Shown here in pieces: positions 25,301 through 36,900 of a stretch of 64,000 nucleotides of DNA. Position numbers and translations under genes: made by a program. The stretch lies in assembly GCA_011800805.1 (NCBI GenBank), contig MPNW01000009.1, positions 319,083-383,082 on the forward strand, given 5' to 3'. The notes below the pieces were generated by a model. It did not search any database and was not told where the DNA came from. It saw only the letters and a program-made list of their open reading frames with translations. The stretch's first letter is position 1. The number at the start of each line of letters is the position of its first letter. Source of the stretch: Hirudo medicinalis. Its lineage: Eukaryota > Annelida > Clitellata > Hirudinida > Hirudinidae.

Positions 25301-26655
25301 CTATTTATTTAGTAAATAACCTTTTCTAGGTCACAACAAAAGATACTGAATATTANNNNNNNNNNNNNNNNNNNNNNNNNNNNNNNNNNNNNNNNNNNNN
25401 NNNNNNNNNNNNNNNNNNNNNNNNNNNNNNNNNNNNNNNNNNNNNNNNNNNNNNNNNNNNNNNNNNNNNNNNNNNNNNNNNNNNNNNNNNNNNNNNNNNN
25501 NNNNNNNNNNNNNNNNNNNNNNNNNNNNNNNNNNNNNNNNNNNNNNNNNNNNNNNNNNNNNNNNNNNNNNNNNNNNNNNNNNNNNNNNNNNNNNNNNNNN
25601 NNNNNNNNNNNNNNNNNNNNNNNNNNNNNNNNNNNNNNNNNNNNNNNNNNNNNNNNNNNNNNNNNNNNNNNNNNNNNNNNNNNNNNNNNNNNNNNNNNNN
25701 NNNNNNNNNNNNNNNNNNNNNNNNNNNNNNNNTCCTTACTTTTATGTTTGTTTATTGTCTGCAACTAACTATAAGAAGTTTGAGAAATCAACTTGGGAAG
25801 GGAACTATTTATTTAGTAAATAACCTTTTCTAGGTCACAACAAAAGATACTGAATATTATATAAATTCCTAAAACTTAATTATATAATAATTATCCTAAT
25901 TATTATACCACTACAACAGTAATAGTCTTCTTTTTGGTTACTTGCTTTTCCTCCCACATTATCATTGTTATTTAGTTGGAACAAAGTAAATTTACTACTA
26001 TACAACAATGGCGAGTACTGAAGACAACGTGGAAGTTTCAGCGGAAAGTTGAGCAAGCATTTTGATTATAAGCTAAATGCTCAATTTGCTTTCCGTGGTT
26101 CAAATGCATCGCTAACGTATCATTTTCGGCACAAACATCCTCTCAAATATTGAGACGTTGCCGATAGTGACCGGCAGAAGAGTTCTGAAGCATGATCACT
26201 AACGAATTTCTTGTAGTGTCAGTCAAAGCCTGTAATCGACAAACTTTCTGCAGTCTTAAAAGTCGCTTCAGCTCACTGGAATGCTAGTTCAGATAATGGA
26301 CTACGGACAGCTCTTCAAAACCAGGCCCAAAACTTGGCCAGTCAACGTACAATCGACACTGTGATTGCTGAGATGTACAAAGAGAAGTTAGCAGCATAAG
26401 AAAGTTTAATGACTTCACGAACAGAATTGAAGGCATTGATGGTTTGCCAACATTACAAATGGCTGTAGCCTTAGATCCACGTTACAAGCTCACATTTCTA
26501 AGAAGAGCGAAACGAGAAGCAGTGTGGACAGCATTATCAACCGCATTCAGAGCCTTCTATGATCGAAAACGTCGAGCAGGATGTCCAACAGAAGAAAAGA
26601 TCATCAGTGCCGAAGAGACTCTGTTGCTGAGTGACTCTGAATCGCAGTCCTCAGC

Positions 26656-26686
<31 letters not shown>

Positions 26687-28424
26687 CATTATTAATTTGT
26701 TTCTCCCCAGTTTTTTCTCAGTTTTTAAACAAATAAACGAATTTGAAACATGTTTGTGTGAAGTTAAGTCATTGATTTGATTTCATTGATTGTTTTAGCT
26801 AACTAGGGTCGGGCGATTGTGTAGTGTACACTTACTAACGCAGCTTGTTGTAACGTTGCAATGCAACCAGATCAGCTAAAAGTAGGCAGAATATATGTGC
26901 GTTATATTTGATTGAATTTAATCTATTAATCGATTAAATTTTTCCGATTAATCGATCAAGAAAATTTTAATCGTTCGCAGCTCTACTGACAATGAATAAT
27001 AATCACTTGCCTTTATTTGAAAAGATCTTGGAAGCATCCCGTGCCATGAACTCCTTTTCTGTGATCAGCCCCATTGCTGGAATAAAGGAGGCATGATCCA
27101 TTTTGGCTTGAAACAACTGCTTACCCCTGTATCGACCTGTTCCAGAACCAACAGGATTGTCCTTCAAAATCAAGCAACTAAAGTACTTTCAGGTTTCCTA
27201 AAACTACAGACTATAATTTATGGTCAAGACATTTCATAATCCTCAGTAATTTATTTTCTGACAACCCCAAAACAATGTACATCATATGTCATCATTCTTC
27301 ATTTAACAATAAAATTATATTAAAACCGATATATTTTTGGCAACTAAATGTTGCAAATACCAAATAGTGAAGATGCTGAAAAGCCTACCAGCTCAACACC
27401 ATAAGTGTACTGGTTGGGATGCTCAGCAACAACCCCACACCACATGACCAAACCATGTTCTGGCACATCCCTGTCACTTATCCAAACCACCCTGTCACCA
27501 ACACTCAATAACTGCTGAGGTATTGAAGAACCTATCAGAGTGAAATTAATGGAATGATATAATATGCATCAATGTGAAAAAAAGTCTACATCTGGAACCA
27601 AATCACTAAATTGCTGGCACATCCTAAGTTTTTTGACATTGATAGAAATGTAAATCAAATAAAATTAACTACAAATTGATTAAATTGAGATAAAGTTATT
27701 TGTTTATTTTCTCATCTCAAATCAAAATATCTTTTTAAAGAGTCATTAATTAATTAAAAATTTAATCTAATTAAAATAATGCAATTGACAAACTTTCTAG
27801 CATAAATTCTCTAACTTCAGCCAGTGTGGCAAACATCTCAGAATTTTCACATAAACCCTTCAAACATTATGCAAGATTGCAATTTAAACTCAGGTAACGT
27901 GTTTGTGGACAGTTGAAATAAAATCAAAGCAAAAGTACCACCTTCTCAGATCTTATTTTAAACCAAATTCCAGCTTCACCCTCTTTAGGTCCAATTTGTA
28001 CCAGAGTTCCCAAAATGTATCTATTAGTGTTTTTGCAGTTTATTTTTACCCTGACAGTTCCAAGCTTACCACGTGTGTATGATTCAAAGATATCCACAGC
28101 TTTAGAAAGTTTATCTCTTCCATCATGATACAAAACATATCTTTCTTCGGCATTTAAAATTGCCAGTAACAGCTGAAACTCAGTGTAACTAAGTAAGCGA
28201 ATATATTTTGGTTCGCAAACTAAACTAACACCTTTATCATCAATTGAAAATATTCTTGCAATATCTTTGTCCTTGTATTCAAGACGTGTACACCAAAGGC
28301 TTCCCCTAGCTGCGACTTTTTTTGTCTTCGATAAAAATGGCATGTCATATCGCTTGATCGCAGTCTGTTCTTGCACGAGAATAAAAAAGTTTTTCTGAGG
28401 GGCACTTAACTTGGCAGATGCCAT
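22306..28424 (-). CDS. CYLD: CYLD-type deubiquitinase (Lys63/Met1-linked ubiquitin hydrolase)
   Basis: CYLD removes Lys63- and Met1-linked ubiquitin chains and restrains NF-kB/JNK signalling. The minus-strand reading starts at 28424 ([12 protein letters not shown]). Exon 1 (27,942-28,424) holds the first CAP-Gly region, 27,391-27,533 the second ([13 protein letters not shown]), and about 24,677-25,034 plus 24,500-24,606 the third (FGVVRWMGS). The USP domain follows: [16 protein letters not shown] with the catalytic Cys, NEIVNPLR, a split zinc-binding B-box (CFVCG...CNDC...CRNC, about 22,950-23,045), SHYVCF with the catalytic His and FFDSMSDR with the Asp. It ends [12 protein letters not shown]. 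All catalytic residues are present. About 13 exons are seen. The intron between about 25,035 and 27,008 uses a GC donor and contains a hAT insertion and the assembly gap. Confidence 0.93.
25229..25355 (+). repeat. 127 bp direct duplicate flanking the assembly gap (left copy)
   Basis: Apparently identical to 25,733-25,859 across the whole 127 bp. The two copies directly abut the run of N on either side. Confidence 0.9.
25356..25732. other. Assembly gap (377 N)
   Basis: Unknown bases inside the hAT element. Any reading frame crossing it is meaningless. Confidence 1.
25733..25859 (+). repeat. 127 bp direct duplicate flanking the assembly gap (right copy)
   Basis: Matches 25,229-25,355 base for base as far as I can compare. 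See the finding on a probable false gap. Confidence 0.9.
26657..26690 (+). repeat. ATT microsatellite
   Basis: About eleven TTA/ATT units at the end of the hAT transposase remnant, coding for poly-Ile in the dead frame. Confidence 0.9.
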
Positions 28425-29745
28425 AATGCTTTAGAATCACCGCCAAACTTCTTGTAAGCGACTTTTTAATATTCTAGGCTCCAAGATCTAAAACACCCAT
28501 TCGGAGAGAGACGTAAAATCCAGATTCAAATTCCCACCACGAAAATTATTTTTGATATACAAACAAAATTATAAATACATTAAAGTTAAATTAGACTTAT
28601 TCATAATTTTTCAAAAATCAGAGTAATTATTTCAAAAATATATTATGTCTGTAGCTATAGTAAGCCCAGCACTACATAACTACATTAGCAATTCATAGCT
28701 CTAAGTCGAGTTCTTCCTATAATCACTTATTAAAAGACCAATTTATTCATCCGTTTATCATCAAAATGACTTTAATATTACCCAGCAAAATTTTATTGTT
28801 CAATATTAGTTCGTTACTTTGTGAAATGTAAAATTCTCCTTGTCAAGATGCAGTTTTGACTAAACTCAAAATTGCAATTGTATATATAAAACATGTTAGC
28901 TCTGGGGATTTTTCAGGTCGTTAATAAAATTATCAACATTGGGTTTGTTCGTGAAGTAACTAATTTTTCGAGATCTATTTATAGGTAATAGCCTTCTGTT
29001 AAAATTTAAAAAGCATACATTAAACTATTATATGTAACGTTTACACTTTGTGATTCATATTTATTATGACAATTAAACCACATACAATTAAAACGTATCC
29101 ATAGGAAAACTGAGAATTCTGGTCAACAAACGCGTAAAGTGCTTCGGCGATGTAATGGTGTTTCTCGTTAAAAAAGTTTGGAATTGAGTTTTCAGCTAAA
29201 GGATCAAGCCGATGTTGTCAGATGTTTTATTTTTTAGTTTGAACTTTCTAAGAGTAGAAATCTTCGTTAAAGTTCTATAATAATTGGATTATTGCGTAGA
29301 GAGAACAAACATTGTTCTTGAGAAGGTTATTAATATTTGATAAATTTTAAAACTTGGATTTTGATTACGATAGTCTACCGAAGCATTGTTTTGATTTCGG
29401 TATAAAAATCTTTACTCTTGTTCAAAACAATGTAAGTGATTAGCACCGAAAACATTAAACATACAGAGTATTATGTATTTTGTTGACTTGAATGAGCCAC
29501 TTCTTGTATAGATGAAATGGTAAAAATTAAGCTAGGACGTTCTTGTGTTCTTGTTAATAATAATTGATAAATATTGAGTGCCTCAAGAATGAGAAGACTT
29601 TTAGATTGTTTTATTAAGCATTTCCCTGATATTATTTTTACTGAAAAAGCTCTATGTAATGTACTGTACTTTAAGTAAAGAACATCTCATATAAGAGGTT
29701 GATACTTTGTTAAATTGTACATTTGATTTGCTGAAGATCACTGCC
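28425..29745. other. Divergent intergenic region CYLD (-) / Rab5 (+)
   Basis: 1.3 kb of AT-rich sequence with no supported coding exon. It must contain the CYLD promoter and 5' UTR and probably those of Rab5. I see no transposon ends or RNA gene. Confidence 0.45.
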
Positions 29746-30759
29746 ATGCACAGTCAACGAATAATTAATGGTCCAGCCGTTTCACGAATATTCCAATACA
29801 AGCTGGTGTTACTTGGTGAATCTGCTGTTGGTAAATCCAGTCTGGTGCTAAGATTTGTCAAAGGACAATTTCATGATTACCAAGAAAGCACAATAGGAGG
29901 TGCAGTGTTTTAGAAATTGTTGTTTTTATTTAACTGTTGCTCTATTATATGGTATTTTATTTCAACATGGCCAATTCATTTGCAGCTGCTTTCCTAACAC
30001 AATCTGTTTGCTTGGAGGATGCCACTATAAAGTTTGAAATTTGGGACACAGCAGGTCAAGAACGATACCATAGCCTTGCACCAATGTATTACAGAGGAGC
30101 ACATGTGGCTATTGTGGTATATGATATAACATCACAGGTCATAATGGTCATATTTCCTAAAATTGTATTTAAATGGATGATTATGAATCTTTTAAGATAT
30201 AATAGTCATTTAATTCTGTCTTTCGGAACTAATGAGAATAACAAAGCATTGTGTTTTAGGAAACATTTAGCAAGGCAAAGATTTGGGTGAAGGAGTTACA
30301 AAGACAGGCTAGTGCAGGAATAGTCATCTGCTTAGTTGGGAACAAAATAGACCTGGAGGAGAAGAGAGCTGTCACACCAGAGGTTAGTGTTATTAGTGTT
30401 ATTAGGGAAGACATCCTATGATATGATTTTATGATTTGATTTTTTTTGTCAAGTAAAGATGATTTTCACGGTTATTTTATTAGGAGGCTAGGGCTTGTGC
30501 TGATGAAAATGGATTGCTATATATGGAAACATCAGCCAAAACTGCAGCAAATGTGACAGATTTGTTTGTGGCCATTGGTGAGGATATATCTGAAATGAGT
30601 GCTTGCAATTTGGTAAAATTTGGTAAAATTAGTAGTCCTTTAAATTTAACAGCAAGAAAAATGCCAAAATCAGACCAACAAAGTAGTCATTCCCAGTTGA
30701 GAGGAAGAGGAATTGATTTGACGGCTGCATCAAGTAATGCATCTGGCTGTTGCAAATAA
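29746..30759 (+). CDS. Rab5: Rab5 small GTPase
   Basis: Rab5 controls early endosome fusion and traffic. Four exons (29,746-29,899; 29,986-30,137; 30,260-30,382; 30,484-30,759) give 234 residues. GTPase motifs are intact: P-loop GESAVGKSS, switch I STIGAAFLTQ (the Rab5-specific effector sequence), switch [26 protein letters not shown] and ETSAK. The C-terminus GRGIDLT...GCCK carries two adjacent Cys for geranylgeranylation. Compared with typical Rab5 (about 215 residues), the hypervariable tail is about 15-20 residues longer and contains a tandem VKFGKI-type duplication (TTTGGTAAAATTTGGTAAAA near 30,610). The start at 29746 follows family length. An AATAAA at about 30,853 is a candidate polyadenylation signal. 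Confidence 0.93.
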
Positions 30760-31799
30760 TCAAGCCAAAGAAGTCAAAGGACAGCTTGGTTTCCTTGTTG
30801 TGAAATTTCTATACTTGATTCATTTGATAGATTTCATTGGAAATTACCTGTGAATAAAGTTTCTAATACATGGCTTTTTGCATATGTTGGTCATAAGATG
30901 TGTATGTGCTTCAAATTTCTTTTTTATCATGCTAAGAGCATGCTATGATCAGTGATTGTATTGATGGGACTATTCCAATGAAAAGCTCCTTCACTTGATG
31001 GCTTGCTATGCACTGCATAAATTGTTATCCAACTATGAAGGATTTGTCAATCTTAATTGCTATTCCTCTTGTTGATTATAAATTAATAATTTTGACTGTT
31101 TGTCACAAAACTGATTCCTTGTATGAAAATAGTGTGAAACTGAAAATTTTTGTTGCTATTGTATTCATTACAAACATGCCCAAGTTCCAATAGAAATTGC
31201 AAGTAATGGCTAAGAGTTCCTTGGGACGTGCTTGGGTTATCGCTTCAAATCACAGCATAAAGCCTTTGTGGATATGGATGGAAAAATGAACATCGAGTTC
31301 ATTTTCTGAGTTTGGTTACATTTTGTTTGTAGACAAAAGCAAGTGGCCGTGTCGTTCAGTGAAAGTTGCTCTAAACGATTTTTATGTGCGTTGAGATATC
31401 TAATCACTAACCTGATATATCTGAAAGAAATTTGTTTTTGTTTAACCTCTGCTTTTCTTTCAACCATTCTTTTTTCTTTTCTTATCTCCAATTTTTATTG
31501 ATGTGATTTTTAATTTGGTTGTCTAAATTATTATATATGTGGTTTGAGATTGTTCACACTTTTACTTATATTTATACTCTGATGCTCATAGCTTCTAATA
31601 TAAAATGTTGTTCTTTATAATGGAACATTTTTAGAATGTGATTAAAATTTTTGCCATTTAGTGAAGAATAGTATTTCTTCTGATTATTCCTTGCACATGA
31701 TAAGTTATCCCTGCCATCTTCAAATCTGTCTTAACAAATTTTCTGAAGTGTCATTTTCAACTGCAACAACATTTTCCAAATTTTATTTAATTCAAAATT
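30760..31799. other. Rab5 3' UTR and intergenic sequence
   Basis: It includes the probable Rab5 3' UTR to about 30,870. Beyond that is AT-rich sequence without a supported gene, leading into the LINE at about 31,800. Confidence 0.4.
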
Positions 31800-32598
31800 G
31801 AGCAGAGGACAAGTGCCTCTTACCTGCTCACAAGTTTGTTTTGTATGTGTTGCAAAGAATGGATCAAGGAGGCAGATGTACCGCAGAGATGGGAATTGCA
31901 GTAATCCAGGTGAGAGAAAGATACTGCGTATAATGGCAGAAGTTGTGTCGACGGAGAGGAGTGGACAGATATGCATATTGCCCAGATGAGGTGATTGCAT
32001 GATTTGACGATGGTTGTTGGGCTGGTGGTTGATAGATGGTTGGGTGAATGTGAACATTTATGTAGCGCAGTTTTTGGGGTTTTTTGTCGGAATGTTTTTT
32101 GAAAGCGTAATGTTCTTTAATGCTGAGATGAGAATCAAAAGTAACACCAAGGAGTTTAAGAGTAGTAGACAAAGGAAGGAGGGTGCCTGGAATGTTTATG
32201 GAGGTTGGGGAATACAAAGGTTTTAGGCGGGCAGATGACCATGATTTTGGATTTCTGCGGATTCAATTGAAAGTTAACAAGATCAATGCCATCAATGATT
32301 GGCATCTATGTAATTCCGCAGATTTCCGAGTTGGTCGGACATGCTATGGCTGGAGAGGATAGAGAAGAGACTTATGACATCTGCATATTGATGGAAGAAA
32401 GTCATGAATGATGTTGGACAAAGATGAAGTGTAGATTGTGAAAAGCAAAGGTCTCAGGACAGAGCCCTGAGGAACACCAGCAAGAAGTTCAACTGGAGTG
32501 GAAGAGTGGTCGCCAAGTTTTACATATCCAAGAGAATGCAAGGCCATAGATTCCAAAGTCGGACTTTAGTCTCTCCTGTAGCATCTGGTGGTTACTAG

Positions 32599-33362
32599 CA
32601 GTGTTATTTCAGTTAGGACTTTTCAGTTAGAGTTTGAGTTACAGTTAGAACTTTCCAGTTACAGTTAACTTTACACTATCTTTCCAGTTTTCAGTTACAA
32701 CTTTCCACTTATCAGTTGCAGTTACAGTTACTGAACACAACTTTTCAATGTGACCATTTTACAATTGTGTACTTAGGTAGTTATTTTCTTAACCATAACG
32801 CGCAATCCAACTTACACAGTGTGCAAATTGAAGCTGAATCACACAAGATTTCAAGTAATTCTAACATTTTTATTCTAATTAAAAATAATAAATTTAATTA
32901 AAATTAATTCTACAAATTTTAAGCCTGTAAGCATAAGTCATGAATGAACTATCAAATGCAATGTCTATTTTATATTTTTGTTACAATAAGAAAAAGTCCA
33001 CAACGGGTGAGTTGTGTTATTGTTCTAAAACATAAAATGAAACTCAAACGAAACCTAAGAATAGAAACAAAAAAGTGGAACAAATAGNTAACAAAACGAC
33101 AGCGTAAGGTAAAAAAGTCTGCGGAAAATTGTTTACGTAATAAAGTAATGCTGATATAAAAAGTTCAGTTAACTGATTGGACTTTCCAGTTAATCAGTTA
33201 CTACTTTCAAGTTAATGTTATAGAAAACATCACAAAACTGCTTAACTATAGTTATAGTTATTTGGGCCCGGTCAGTTATAGTTATAGTTGCAGTTAACTG
33301 ATTTGGTTTCCGTCAGTTATTAGAGTTTTCAGTTACAGTTATAGTTAATAGAATTAACACTA
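32599..33362. mobile_element. hAT-like MITE built of CAGTTA-type repeats, nested in LINE
   Basis: The left end reads CAGTGTTATTTCAGTTA; the right end, inverted, reads TAGTGTTAATTCTATTAACT. Both arms are made largely of AGTTACAGTTA and TATAGTTA repeats in opposite orientation, so the element could fold on itself. Flanks GTTACTAG and GTTGATAG (6 of 8 identical) suggest an aged 8 bp target duplication. It interrupts the reverse transcriptase frame of the host LINE. No transposase is seen. One ambiguous base lies at 33,089. Confidence 0.7.
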
Positions 33363-33573
33363 GTTGATAGTATCAAATGCTGCCGAGAGGTCCAGACCGA
33401 CCATGACGGCGCAATTGCCCTTGCCACATATGTCAGAGAGATTGTTGAAAGAGCAGTTTCTGTAGAAAAACCGGGTCTATAAGCAGATGGTAGGTCTGTA
33501 ATTGGCAGGAGAGCTTGGGTCGAGACTTGGCTTTTTAAGAGAGATTTGCGAGTTTAGAGAGAATTGGAGATAG

Positions 33574-33691
33574 AAATAATTGTTTATTAACGTCCGTTGC
33601 CTAGCTAGATGATTAGGACGTTGTGGGATTCGAATCCGCGCTGCCATCGTGAGAGGCGGAAGTCTTAACCATCAGACCTCGCGGGAGCACA
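33574..33691 (-). mobile_element. tRNA-derived SINE nested in LINE
   Basis: On the minus strand it starts GTGCTCCCGCGAGGTCTGATGG. It has an A-box-like TGGTTAAGACTTC, a B-box GGATTCGAATCCC and a 3' tail GCAACGGACGTTAATAAACA. The flanks AATTGGAGATAG (33,562-33,573) and AATTAGAGATAG (33,692-33,703) are a 12 bp target duplication with one mismatch. It is about 118 bp long. Copies or pieces recur at 21.4-21.6 kb and 61.4 kb. Confidence 0.85.
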
Positions 33692-33943
33692 AATTAGAGA
33701 TAGGATTAGAGCGTATTTTTTGAGCAAAGGAGTGGAGAGAGTCTACTGAGAGGATGTAGGATACGGTGTTTCCTACTTCTAGTATTTGCATATAAAAAAT
33801 GAATGTGATGTGAGTTATAAAATTATATTTTAAGTAAATTGTAAAAAGGTTCTAAATTTAAAATTTATTTTCTTTCGATGTGAGGTCTATATTGCTCTTT
33901 TTCGCTCAAATTTGTTTACACTTTTTGGATATTTGTGGTTGTG

Positions 33944-36900
33944 ATGCTTAGTAATTCTGCCGATGAACTCCAAAAGGAGATACAAAAAAGGGAAGCTGAA
34001 TTAAATGCACTGAAAAATAAATATTCTCAACTATGCCCTTCGGCGGTAAGCTTTTGCTCTGATCCATCTAAGTCCAGCAGCCAAATCAGTTCAGTTTCTA
34101 GTTACTGCTTGCGCCAAAGAAACATGTTTTGAATACATTTTAATATCTTGTCTAGTTTCTATTTAATTGCCTTTTGTTAATCTAAAAAGCACGATATTAT
34201 CGTAATTCAAATTAAATTGGCTTGTTTTATATTTTTATAATTTCAATCATTCTGACACTTAAGAACCTTGGATCTGAAGCCGTGAAGAAAGAATCAATTG
34301 AAAATGATTCAGCTATTTTATCAATATACAAAAGGTTTTCTGAGACTCAATTATGCAAAATGTTGAAACATAAAAGAAGTTTTATTACTTATAAATTTAA
34401 TTGAAGTGAGGAAAATCCTGCAAGTTATGAAAAGGAATATTCAAGCCTTCATAAATTTATAGATGGAAATCTTGATTATCATAAAGTGAGTTTTGAATAA
34501 AATTTAGGAATATTTAAGAATAATTTGTTTTTTCTTATATTATTGTCGCTTGTTAAGAAATGTTAATTAAACGTTTATGTCAAATTAACTAAATATGCTT
34601 GCATTGCAATCTTTACACTTTCCAAAATGGCTCCAATAAAATTTAAGGAATGAATATCACATGTCAAATAACAATTATCATTATACTGGAGGAACTAGTA
34701 ACATTAATTTGTTTCCTAGTATGAACTTTCAACTATATTGTTTCCTGTGTTTGTTCACATGTACCTGGAACTTGTCTACAATGGACATTTAGCTCAAGGT
34801 TAGTCATTAATCATTTTTGAGTCTACAAATTTACTGAGATGAAGAATCAGTTGATATACACATCCAAAACATTGTGAAGCCACTAAAACTTACTGTTCTC
34901 AACTATAGCTAAGAAATTCTTTGACAAGTTCAAAGATTTCCATCAGCCCTGTCATGGATCTGATATTGTTGAACTCTCCATTATAAGCATCCCTGAACAT
35001 CTTGTTAATAATAGACTCATTCAGATTTACAGGTGAGCTAGCAGACAGACCCACTTTATTACAATTGATTATATGGTGTATTTTCAATCTTTTGATTTTA
35101 TTCTACTTTTTTAAATAAAGGAACAACAAGTCATCGATTGTAATATACAGAGATTCATTCACTCGACTGAAAAAGTTTTTGGGAGAATCCAAACTTACTT
35201 CTGTTATAAAAATAATTTCTGAGCATTTAATAATTGATGGTTGGTCTGACTTTTATTTGCCTTGTACTTTGTTGAAATTCATTTACTTAAAATTATTCTG
35301 CTTAAAGTTTGTGATGGAGCTATGAGATCAAAGTTGGAGATAGAAATGAAATCCAATGCTCTACTAGGATATCCACCAAAAGGCTGTGAGAGTATGAGTT
35401 TAAACAAAACATGGATAACATCAAGTGGAAATATATTCCAAATTACCACTGCAGGCAACAAGTCACAAATGTTCTACGGGCTTCTAAAAGATATCACCTT
35501 ACCTTTGCTAGACGACGACGAAGAGGATGCCGGAGCAGTTGATGATGATAAACCAAAGGTGGACTTTAATTTTTAGCCTTATTGGCCTGGTTATGTTATT
35601 AATTTCCATTAGCATTTGTGTTGATATTATCTTGTTTTGTAATCCTTGATAGTACATATTTAATCATAGAAAAAGAAAGCCAAAAAGGAGACATCATCAG
35701 CCAAAAAACCTAAAGTTGATCCCAATTCACCTCACTTAAATAGGATTCCTTTGCCTGAGTTGTAAGTATTGAAGCTTGAATTTTGCCTTAAAAATGAGCT
35801 TTTATAACTTATTTCACTTCAGGAAGGACAGTGATAAGTGCGAGAGAGTTAAGGCATTAAAAGAGATTTCGAAAAAAGTTAATCTCAGGGAGAATCTGGC
35901 TACAATATTCTACTTCAACCTACTAAATCTCCCGTCGAGGTATAATTATTGCGGATATGGAGTTATTTCTAATGTTTCAAGCAAATTGTTTACTTCATCA
36001 GTGTAACGAGTCTTGACGTAAGCGACGATTCATCTTTGTTGGCTGCCGGACTCTTGGATTCCACAATCAAGGTTTGGTCGATTAATGGTGGGACATTGGC
36101 AGCCATGAAGAATGCTGATGAATTGGATCTATTGGACAAAGAAGCTGGTAAGCTTAATATGATAAACTCCACTTTCAATTATAAAGTATAATCCATCATT
36201 TCATTTGTACAGATGACATCATGGACAGAATCATGGATGATAATACAGCACCATGCAACCGATCTCTGTATGGGCATTCAGGTCCTGTCTACTCCTGTTC
36301 TCTATCGCAAGATAAATCCTACATGGTTTCTTGTTCAGAAGATGGCACAAGTAAAGACGTAGATTAATTTCAAACCCAAGTTTAGTTTCAAACAATACCC
36401 AAGTATATTTATCTATTTATAGTCAGACTCTGGTACATTCCTCTATGGTCAAACGTTGTTTGTTATCATGATTGCAAGCTGCCAGTGTGGGATGCAAAAA
36501 TAAGGTGTCAATCATTTCCTTTAAAGCAATTTTATTTAGCAATTGAGTGCAAGTTCTCACTGAAATGTTTTCCATCTTCAGTCCTCTTGGTCACTACTTT
36601 GCATCCTGTGGTGAGGAAGGTAATGCTAGTTTGTGGTCAGCAGACCAGCACAAACAACTGAGGACATTTATTGGTCACATGTCTGTTGTAAAGGTGGTGA
36701 ATTTCACAAATCTGATTATTCATCATTTGTTTGTAATGCCTTCTTCATTTTACAGAGCCTGGAGTTTCATCCAAATTGTAACTATTTGGCAACAGGCTCT
36801 GACGATAGAACTATCAGGGTATGGGATGTTCTGAATGGAGAATGTGTCAGAGTCTTCAGGGGGCACAGGGTAGACTACAAATAAGGCTCATGAATATTTA

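Larger units (their letters stand above)
25113..26985 (+). mobile_element. Defective hAT transposon in a CYLD intron
   Basis: Ends are TAGGGCTGC (left) and, inverted, TAGAGCTGC (right), typical of hAT. Both subterminal regions are rich in ATCGATTAATCG. The insertion is flanked by a perfect 8 bp duplication, CTGACAAT (25,105-25,112 and 26,986-26,993). Internal remnants on the plus strand are a BED-finger-like [10 protein letters not shown] near 26,120 and a hAT C-terminal stretch with AVALDPRYK (26,444-26,660). They are separated by stops and deletions, so the transposase is dead. The span includes 377 unknown bases. Confidence 0.9.
31800..33790 (-). mobile_element. Degenerate non-LTR retrotransposon (reverse transcriptase), carrying two nested insertions
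   Basis: Minus-strand pieces occur in the right order for a CR1/jockey-type reverse transcriptase: YRPGFSTETAL (about 33,440-33,500), then VPQGSVL (about 32,455-32,475), then a thumb-region LGVTFDSHLS (about 32,130-32,160). Frameshifts and stops show it is dead. The coding sequence is split by a hAT-like MITE (32,599-33,362), and non-coding or upstream LINE sequence is split by a SINE (33,574-33,691). The outer limits are approximate. No ORF1 is visible. Confidence 0.8.

Noticed and set aside
25309..25764. Long minus-strand ORF crossing the gap
   Set aside because: It consists of unknown bases read as open frame.
33574..33691. Possible functional tRNA gene from the A and B boxes
   Set aside because: The box spacing and arms do not fold as a tRNA; it has a SINE tail and a 12 bp target duplication.
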